Assembly (NCBI GenBank): GCA_964361075.1
Contig: CAYHZL010000121.1
Location: 1 to 10,802, forward strand
From: CAYHZL01 sp964361075
GTDB lineage: Bacteria > Bacteroidota > Ignavibacteria > UBA10030 > UBA8401
DNA: 10,802 nucleotides
Reading direction: 5' to 3'
Shown here: piece after piece, positions 6,205-10,802 of the stretch
How positions within the stretch are numbered: the stretch's first letter is position 1
Layout of the letters: each line of letters starts with the position of its first letter
Position numbers and translations under genes: made by a program
Notes under the pieces: model-generated
Database searches by the model: none
What the model saw: only the letters and a program-made list of their open reading frames with translations
What the model was told of the DNA's origin: nothing

Positions 6205-6531
6205 ATGGCTTCCGAAGATCGCATTAAAAAACTACAAGAATTTCTCGCCAATGATCCGAACGATTCTTTTACACGGTACGCATTGGCAATGGAATACAAT
6301 GGATTGAACGATATCGAACTGGCAATTACAACATTGCGGGAATTGATTGAACGCGATCCAAACTATATTGCAGCGTATCATCAACTCGGATTAATTCTGG
6401 CAAAACTAAATCGTACCGATGAAGCAAAGCCGGTGTATCGCAAAGGTATAGATGTTGCGGTACTTATCGGCGAGGAAAAAGAACAACACGAGATGGAAGA
6501 AGAACTGGAAGACATCGAAGATGAATGGTAG
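6205..6531 (+). CDS. Small tetratricopeptide-repeat protein
   Basis: A 108-aa soluble protein with two TPR units at about residues 20-53 and 54-87, showing the typical pattern of Ala/Gly/Leu at small positions (YALAMEY, LIERDP, AYHQLGLILAKLNRTDEA). TPRs are protein-binding helical pairs; the partner is unknown. The last 20 residues are strongly acidic (EEELEDIEDEW). Length is shorter than most TPR adaptor proteins, which usually have three or more repeats. It begins 27 bases after the PCD gene, without an SD, and is followed by the palindromic spacer before pyrE. Confidence 0.85.
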   Translation: MASEDRIKKLQEFLANDPNDSFTRYALAMEYNGLNDIELAITTLRELIERDPNYIAAYHQLGLILAKLNRTDEAKPVYRKGIDVAVLIGEEKEQHEMEEELEDIEDEW

Positions 6532-6532
6532 T

Positions 6533-6591
6533 TTTTTTCAATTGAAAAAATTATTGTTCACGACGATCACTATGTGATCAAAATAATTTTT
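6533..6591. promoter_or_regulatory. Cluster of palindromes upstream of pyrE (possible operator or transcript fold)
   Basis: Three overlapping dyads: TTTTTTCAATTGAAAAAA (6533-6550, perfect 18-bp palindrome directly after the TPR stop), GATCAC-TAT-GTGATC (6565-6579, perfect 6-bp arms), and AAAAATTATT / AATAATTTTT (6546-6555 / 6582-6591, perfect 10-bp arms enclosing the previous dyad). They could be a DNA-binding operator, or an RNA stem with an asymmetric internal loop. No known regulator site is assigned. Confidence 0.4.
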
Positions 6592-6617
6592 AAAGTTTCA
6601 CATTCATATTTTATAAT
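6589..6617 (+). promoter_or_regulatory. Candidate promoter at the pyrE start
   Basis: TTTAAA (6589-6594, 4/6 to the -35 consensus), 17 bases, then a perfect TATAAT (6612-6617). Start would fall at or within a base or two of the ATG at 6623, implying a leaderless mRNA, in line with the lack of an SD. AT-rich background makes chance likely. Confidence 0.35.
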
Positions 6618-6622
6618 TTACC

Positions 6623-7204
6623 ATGAAGTTACCCAAAAACGAAATTCTGCAAATTTTTAAAGACACCAATGCTCTGCTTGAAGGACATTTTATTCTCACG
6701 TCCGGATTGCATAGTCCGAATTATTTTCAATGCGCCAAAGTGCTGCAATATCCGCGCTACTTGCATTTGTTTGCCGGAGAAATTGCAAAGCATTTCGAAT
6801 ACAGTGAAATAGAACTTGTTATTGCTCCTGCGGTCGGCGGCATTGTTGTCGGTACAGAAGTCGGACGAATGCTCGGTGCGCGTACAATTTTTGCGGAGCG
6901 TGAAAACGGCGTAATGTCTTTGCGGCGCGGTTTCGAAATTAAAAAAGGCGAACGGGTGCTTGTCGTTGAAGATGTTGTTACCACCGGCGGCTCGGTTGAA
7001 GAAGTGATTGCACTTGTTCGGAATGCCGGAGCGCATGTTGTTGGTGTCGGATATATTGTTGACCGCAGTAATGGCAAAGTACAATTTGATGCGAAAACTT
7101 TTGCAGTATTGGAAATGGATGTTGTTACGTATCGAGAAGAAGCAATGCCGGATACCTTGCGGTCAATTCCTGTTTCAAAACCGGGAAGCAGAGGATTACA
7201 ATAA
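6623..7204 (+). CDS. pyrE: Orotate phosphoribosyltransferase
   Basis: A 193-aa cytoplasmic enzyme of pyrimidine synthesis that joins orotate and PRPP to give OMP. The N-terminal GHFILTSGLHSPNYFQ (21-36) is the typical OPRT opening that contacts orotate. VIAPAVGGIVVG (66-77) and AERENG (91-96) are core strands and flexible-loop region, and VLVVEDVVTTGGS (112-124) is the PRPP-binding motif with Glu116-Asp117. Length fits the shorter bacterial PyrE class. The start has no SD, but the protein begins at a natural place (KLPKNEILQIFK helix). The MscS-type gene starts 6 bases after its stop, so cotranscription is very likely. A palindromic region and promoter candidate lie directly upstream. No other pyr gene is in the window. 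Confidence 0.95.
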   Translation: MKLPKNEILQIFKDTNALLEGHFILTSGLHSPNYFQCAKVLQYPRYLHLFAGEIAKHFEYSEIELVIAPAVGGIVVGTEVGRMLGARTIFAERENGVMSLRRGFEIKKGERVLVVEDVVTTGGSVEEVIALVRNAGAHVVGVGYIVDRSNGKVQFDAKTFAVLEMDVVTYREEAMPDTLRSIPVSKPGSRGLQ

Positions 7205-7210
7205 TTGGGA

Positions 7211-8314
7211 ATGTTATTTTCGTTGAGTATAACTATGCTGCATTTTTTCTTTGACACACTTCACGTCCTTCTTGGCAGCGGTATCGTGTACCATGGTGTG
7301 TTGGGTATTGCCATTCTTCTTCTGATGTTGTTCGCCGGGAAAATATTTAAATATTTCCTCAACACTATTGGCAGAAGAATTATTTCTGCAACGGAAAACG
7401 ATTTAGACGACAAAATTCTTGAAATTATTTTAGCCCGCACGATTGGTGTCTTTGGAATCTGCGGGATGTATCTTGGCATTCACGAGCTTCGCAACGGTGT
7501 TGCAACTGCGAATACGTCGGTTCATCAAGTGCTGAATATTTCTAATACTATTTTATTTGTACTTGCGGCGATTGTAATTACAACAGTTATTGTGCGCATC
7601 ACGCATACGGTTGTGAGCCACATGTTTGCTTCGTTGGCTGTCCGCGGAAAAAATTTTAATCAAGCGCTCACGCCTCTTGTGAATCGTGTTGCAACATTTG
7701 TTGTCGCTTCGTTCTCCGCCATTGTTGTAATGAATTACTTCGGATATCCTGCCACAAGTGTGTTAACGCTGCTTGGCGGCGGTGCGTTCGCAGTTGGTTT
7801 TGCCGCACAGGATACACTTTCGAATATGATCTCCGGTTTTGTGATTATCATAGACCGGCCCTTTCGTGTTGGCGATCGAATAAAACTGCCGACGAACGAA
7901 GAAGGAGATGTGTTCGAGATCGGTTTACGCAGCACAAAAATTTTAGATTTCGATAACAACCTGCTCATCATTCCGAATAATGATTTGGTAAAAACACGCA
8001 TTGTCAATTATTCGTATCCCGCAGACGAAATTCTTGTTGATGTAGAAGTGAATATTGCTTATGGCGAAGATGTCGAAAAAGTTAAAGAGCTTCTGTTTTC
8101 CATCATTCATTCACATTCCGAGGTGTTGCGTGAACCAGCGCCGAATGTGGTGTTATTAAAACTTGGTGATTGGGGATTACAATTTAAAGTAATAGGCAGA
8201 GTCAACTCGTACAAAATTAAATCCCGTGTTGGCGAAGAACTTCGCGCGCAGATATATACCGCGCTGAATAAAGCAAATATTCGGATTGCAGTACCACTTC
8301 GCGCACTCTCTTAA
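7211..8314 (+). CDS. MscS-family small-conductance mechanosensitive channel
   Basis: A 367-aa inner-membrane channel protein that would release solutes on osmotic downshock. Predicted membrane segments are at about 27-49, 76-91, 112-131 and 159-176, followed by the pore helix region 183-214 with the Gly/Ala-rich GGGAFAVGFAAQDTLSN (189-205). The MscS beta domain follows, with DRPFRVGDRIKL and STKILDFDNNLLIIPNN, then a C-terminal alpha/beta part (EVNIAYGEDVEKVKELL). It has two more N-terminal helices than E. coli MscS. The ATG at 7211 is used; a TTG at 7205 with GAGG 10 bases upstream and an ATG at 7235 are alternatives. It lies 6 bases after pyrE and 19 bases before the Nudix gene, so it is within an operon. 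Confidence 0.92.
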   Translation: MLFSLSITMLHFFFDTLHVLLGSGIVYHGVLGIAILLLMLFAGKIFKYFLNTIGRRIISATENDLDDKILEIILARTIGVFGICGMYLGIHELRNGVATANTSVHQVLNISNTILFVLAAIVITTVIVRITHTVVSHMFASLAVRGKNFNQALTPLVNRVATFVVASFSAIVVMNYFGYPATSVLTLLGGGAFAVGFAAQDTLSNMISGFVIIIDRPFRVGDRIKLPTNEEGDVFEIGLRSTKILDFDNNLLIIPNNDLVKTRIVNYSYPADEILVDVEVNIAYGEDVEKVKELLFSIIHSHSEVLREPAPNVVLLKLGDWGLQFKVIGRVNSYKIKSRVGEELRAQIYTALNKANIRIAVPLRALS

Positions 8315-8333
8315 TCAAAAGAAAATCCAACTC

Positions 8334-8873
8334 ATGCACTTCACAATTCTCCGGTCAGAAGAAAAACATCACGGACGAATAGTTAATCTCGTTCTGCAAC
8401 GCATACGATACGCTTCCGGCAACGAAACAGTTCGTGAAATTGTTGAACATCCCGGCGGCGCAGTTGCGCTTGGCGTATTTGAAAACGGCGAGATACTTCT
8501 TGTTAAACAATTTCGTCATCCAATCAATGGAGAAGTGATTGAATTGCCGGCGGGAAAATTAGATGCAGGCGAGGATCCGCTGCATTGCGCGCAACGGGAA
8601 TTGCAGGAAGAAACCGGCTACGCTTCTGAACAGTGGACGAAGTTAACAACGATGATGACGACACCCGGATTTTGCAATGAACGTTTGCATATTTATCTTG
8701 CTGAAAAAATTTTCCCTTCACCCAAAGGGCAAGCGCTGGAAGAAGGAGAACAATCAATGCAACTGATGCGCGTTACACTAGCCGATGCGATTGCGATGAT
8801 TGAACGAGGAGAGATTGGTGATAGCAAAACTATTGCGGGAATTTTTCTTGGCGAGAGAAAATTAAAGAAATGA
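8334..8873 (+). CDS. Nudix hydrolase, ADP-ribose/ADP-sugar pyrophosphatase type
   Basis: A 179-aa cytoplasmic hydrolase. The complete Nudix box runs G74-x5-E80-x7-R88-E-L-x-E92-E93-x-G95-Y96, giving the metal-binding glutamates. Proline 111, 15 residues past the end of the box and within MMTTPGFCNE, fits the position known to mark ADP-ribose pyrophosphatases, and HPINGEVIELPAGKLD before the box is also typical of that subfamily. It would split ADP-ribose or ADP-sugars to AMP and sugar phosphate. The ATG at 8334 is chosen over a TTG at 8286 that would overlap the channel gene by 29 bases. No SD. It is the last gene of the plus-strand run and is followed by a multi-hairpin repeat. Confidence 0.92.
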   Translation: MHFTILRSEEKHHGRIVNLVLQRIRYASGNETVREIVEHPGGAVALGVFENGEILLVKQFRHPINGEVIELPAGKLDAGEDPLHCAQRELQEETGYASEQWTKLTTMMTTPGFCNERLHIYLAEKIFPSPKGQALEEGEQSMQLMRVTLADAIAMIERGEIGDSKTIAGIFLGERKLKK

Positions 8874-8899
8874 ACTTTAATGCCGAAATATTTTTTATT

Positions 8900-8962
8900 G
8901 TCATTCCCGCAAAAGCGGGAATCCAAGAAAATTTTTGGATTCCGTGTCAAGCACGGAATGAC
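8900..8962. repeat. 63-bp multi-hairpin repeat (GTCATTCC-type) between convergent genes, possible bidirectional terminator
   Basis: Ends are GTCATTCC (8900-8907) and GGAATGAC (8955-8962), perfect inverted copies. Inside are three further perfect dyads: TTCCCGC-AAAA-GCGGGAA (8904-8921), GGAATCCA / TGGATTCC (8918-8925 / 8936-8943) and TTCCGTG-TCAAG-CACGGAA (8940-8958). The whole can fold as a cloverleaf or as alternative hairpins. It fills the gap between the Nudix stop (8873) and the glycosyltransferase stop (8967), so it may end both transcripts. Its GTCATTC...GAATGAC ends are shared with the 5548-5699 element. Confidence 0.75.
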
Positions 8963-8966
8963 GAAT

Positions 8967-10229
8967 CTACTTCACACACTTCTCTAAAATTTCAGCCAGT
9001 TCTTTTGCAATACTCAAACGATTAAATTTTTTCGCTGTTTCAATATCAGGTTTCAGTTCAGAAAGTTTTTGGAACATATCATCACCGCTGTAATTGTATG
9101 GTAACAACACGCCGGCATTTGCACTCAGCAAAATATTTTCGATTTCACTGTTATCATCACCAAACGCAATGATGGGATTTCCGGTTCGGAGATACTCGAA
9201 TAATTTTCCGGGCAGATGGCGCTTTTCCGTTGTGCAGACAAGCAAGTACGAGGCGTTGCACATCTCTTCAACAACTTTTTGGTATGGAAGAAAACCGAGA
9301 TATTCCGTGTAAGGTTCTAATCCGATTTCGTAAAGAGAGTGCTTGATTCCCGGACTTACCGTACCGACAAATTTTATTTTCAATTTCCTTCCGCGCTCAA
9401 TTTCATTTTTCACGTTTCGCCAAAAACTCTGCGGATTCTGGTAATCAAAAATATTTCCGGCGTGAAGAATTATTTCGTACTCGCTGCGTTGCTTTGGAGG
9501 AAGCTGCTCAAATGCTTCTTCATTGTATCCCCAATACAGCACGCTCGATTTATTTTTGAGGAAGGAATATTTTCTTGCGTAATCTTCTTGCGTGCTTTGT
9601 GTAACAAAGAGAGCGTGCGCTGCATGATCGAGAACGCCCCGCTCAAAATAATTATCAACGGCAAGCGTAAGTGCGCTGCGTTGAAAATTTTTGTAATACA
9701 CGATATCTACCCACGGATCAATCAACACTGGAATATGCGGAATGTTGTATTGTCTGCTCAACTTCATTCCGATAAGGTGCGAGCTGTGCGGCGGACCGAT
9801 TGACACAATTGCTTGCACGCGATGTTCTTTGATCAATTTCCTTCCGCCGCGCACTGCGGAAAAATTCCATCCGACACGCGCATCAGGCACAAACAAATTC
9901 ATCCGAATCCAAATAGCAAGTTTGTGGCGAAGCGATGTATTGGTGAGAGAAATTGTTTCTGACGCAATAAGAGTCTGTTCTTTTTTCTTGCCGAGAAATT
10001 TCCGATAGATATTGAACGGTTCGAATGCTTTGGTTTTTACAACGTGTGTTGCAGGAGAAATTTCTTTCAGCAGACTTTCATCTTTGTGCGAGAATGTGTC
10101 TTCATCAACAGTGAGCACGCACGGCTGCCACGCGAAGGATGGCAAGTGTTTCATCATAAACAAAGGCCAGTGCAGCGATGCTTTGCCGCTGGGAGGCATG
10201 AAATAGGAAATGAAAAGGACGTTGTTCAT
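8967..10229 (-). CDS. GT4-like glycosyltransferase (GT-B fold)
   Basis: A 420-aa cytoplasmic or membrane-associated sugar transferase. The N-terminus VLFISYFMPPSGKASLHWP (4-22) is the usual GT4 opening with the P-P-S-G loop. IVSIGPPHSSHLIG (141-154) and VLIDPWVD (168-175) are N-domain core strands. The C-domain starts at ILHAGNI (254-260) and holds the donor-binding region RHLPGKLFEYLRTGNPIIAFG (337-357, read in parts), with Glu345 in the place of the family's acidic motif. Acceptor and donor are unknown. The start at 10229 is chosen because it overlaps the kdsC stop as ATGA; an in-frame start 18 codons upstream would lie well inside kdsC. Coupling to kdsC suggests LPS core or other surface-glycan synthesis. 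Confidence 0.88.
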   Translation of the reverse strand: MNNVLFISYFMPPSGKASLHWPLFMMKHLPSFAWQPCVLTVDEDTFSHKDESLLKEISPATHVVKTKAFEPFNIYRKFLGKKKEQTLIASETISLTNTSLRHKLAIWIRMNLFVPDARVGWNFSAVRGGRKLIKEHRVQAIVSIGPPHSSHLIGMKLSRQYNIPHIPVLIDPWVDIVYYKNFQRSALTLAVDNYFERGVLDHAAHALFVTQSTQEDYARKYSFLKNKSSVLYWGYNEEAFEQLPPKQRSEYEIILHAGNIFDYQNPQSFWRNVKNEIERGRKLKIKFVGTVSPGIKHSLYEIGLEPYTEYLGFLPYQKVVEEMCNASYLLVCTTEKRHLPGKLFEYLRTGNPIIAFGDDNSEIENILLSANAGVLLPYNYSGDDMFQKLSELKPDIETAKKFNRLSIAKELAEILEKCVK

Positions 10230-10735
10230 TTCTTTTTCTTCTCGGAAATTTCCAACAGCATATCGCACAGTTCGCGCACACAACCTTCGCCCCCTTTTTT
10301 CGCTGTGATGTAATGCGCGAGTTTTTTGTTTTTGATCGTTCCATCTGCCGGTGTTGCTGCAAATCCAACGCGCTTCATCAGTTCGAGATCATTCACATCA
10401 TCGCCGATGAAGGCAACTTCGTTCCATGCGAGTGAATATTTTTTTAATAGCGATTCCATCGCTTCAACTTTATTTTTGCATCCTTGAAAAAGATTTTCTA
10501 TTTGTAATTTCACTGCACGATTTTTTACAATTGCTGTCTCTTCGCTTGTGATGATTGCAGTTGCAAAACCTGAATCCTGAAGAAGGACAAGTCCCATGCC
10601 GTCGCGTGTGCTAAATTTTTTCAATTCCACACCATCGGATGAATAGTACATACCCGAATCAGTCAGCACGCCATCAACATCAGTGGCGAGAAGTTTTATT
10701 TTTTTGAGTTTTGCAAGAAGAGTTTTTTTTGTCAT
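10226..10735 (-). CDS. kdsC: 3-deoxy-D-manno-octulosonate 8-phosphate phosphatase (KdsC-type HAD phosphatase)
   Basis: A 169-aa C0-type HAD phosphatase without a cap domain, as usual for KdsC, which acts as a tetramer. It removes phosphate from KDO-8-P to give KDO for LPS inner core. Visible motifs: DVDGVLTD (19-26, nucleophile Asp19 and acid/base Asp21), KKFSTRDGMG (39-48, family-typical), ITSE (62-65, motif II), Lys88 (motif III) and GDDVNDLELM (111-120, motif IV). KGGEGCVRE (147-155) fits the C-terminal active-site segment KGGxGAxRE. Phosphatases for sialic-acid-like nonulosonates look similar and cannot be excluded. A weak GGA precedes the start. An A8 run lies just after the ATG. It overlaps the downstream glycosyltransferase by ATGA. 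Confidence 0.9.
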   Translation of the reverse strand: MTKKTLLAKLKKIKLLATDVDGVLTDSGMYYSSDGVELKKFSTRDGMGLVLLQDSGFATAIITSEETAIVKNRAVKLQIENLFQGCKNKVEAMESLLKKYSLAWNEVAFIGDDVNDLELMKRVGFAATPADGTIKNKKLAHYITAKKGGEGCVRELCDMLLEISEKKKK

Positions 10736-10760
10736 GTGTTCCGTATTTTTATTCTCTATT

Positions 10761-10802
10761 GGGTTTAATACCCCGACGTCACAAAGTGATCTGGCGAAGC
10801 CA
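10761..10802. repeat. Chain of small hairpins at the right edge, possibly part of a repeat cut by the window
   Basis: Upstream of kdsC there are three short dyads in 42 bases: GGGT-TTAAT-ACCC (10761-10773), TCAC-AAA-GTGA and TGGC-GAA-GCCA (10792-10802, ending at the window edge), with GACGTC between the first two. GC is higher than in the adjacent AT-rich leader. Its extent cannot be seen. Confidence 0.3.

Noticed and set aside
6565..6579. CRP/FNR site upstream of pyrE
   Set aside because: The half-sites TCAC...GTGA are in the opposite order and spacing to TGTGA-N6-TCACA.
7735..8007. 90-codon minus-strand frame inside the MscS-type gene
   Set aside because: Shadow frame of a strongly supported membrane-channel gene.
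8286..8333. TTG start for the Nudix gene overlapping the channel gene
   Set aside because: Rare start codon, overlap of 29 bases and non-conserved-looking residues; the ATG at 8334 gives a normal family length.
10230..10283. 18-codon extension of the glycosyltransferase
   Set aside because: It lies inside kdsC; the ATGA overlap and the typical GT4 N-terminus start at 10229.
10723..10730. A8 run just after the kdsC start, as a phase-variation tract
   Set aside because: Eight bases is short and A-runs are common in this AT-rich DNA; kdsC is generally a constitutive housekeeping function.

Overview
The window looks like chromosome from a Gram-negative member of the Bacteroidota/Chlorobi/Ignavibacteria (FCB) lineage; this is an inference from gene content and signals. 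It encodes a single-POTRA Omp85 outer-membrane protein, an SbsA-type Ig-like lipoprotein, and KdsC with a glycosyltransferase, which point to an LPS-bearing outer membrane. Most genes are AT-rich and start without a Shine-Dalgarno (SD) sequence. One intergenic region carries a good match to the Bacteroidetes -33/-7 promoter (TTTG-N20-TAnnTTTG).

Layout. On the minus strand at the left edge are the first 18 codons of an rsmE-like rRNA methyltransferase and, upstream of it, an Omp85-family barrel protein (97-1431). Divergent from these is a trans-sulfuration-type PLP enzyme (1548-2753). At 2888-3968 sits a two-gene cassette, a DUF2293/zinc-ribbon protein and an unrecognised 132-aa protein. It differs from its surroundings in GC content (about 60-67% in hand-counted lines of the first gene against about 33% in a neighbouring line) and in having clear SD sequences. 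A minus-strand lipoprotein with three Ig-like domains follows (4045-5445). The 453-bp gap after it holds a 152-bp palindromic MITE-like element and the promoter candidate.

The plus-strand run 5899-8873 is tightly packed: pterin-4a-carbinolamine dehydratase, a small TPR protein, orotate phosphoribosyltransferase (pyrE), an MscS-type channel and a Nudix ADP-sugar pyrophosphatase. It reads as one or two operons, with palindromes and a promoter candidate in front of pyrE. A compact multi-hairpin repeat (8900-8962) separates this run from a convergent minus-strand pair, kdsC followed by a GT4-like glycosyltransferase, which overlap by ATGA and probably serve surface polysaccharide or LPS synthesis.

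Most genes are ordinary housekeeping or envelope functions. I found no convincing new defence or mobile system. The parts most worth a second look are the foreign-looking two-gene cassette, the palindromic element, and the palindromes upstream of pyrE.
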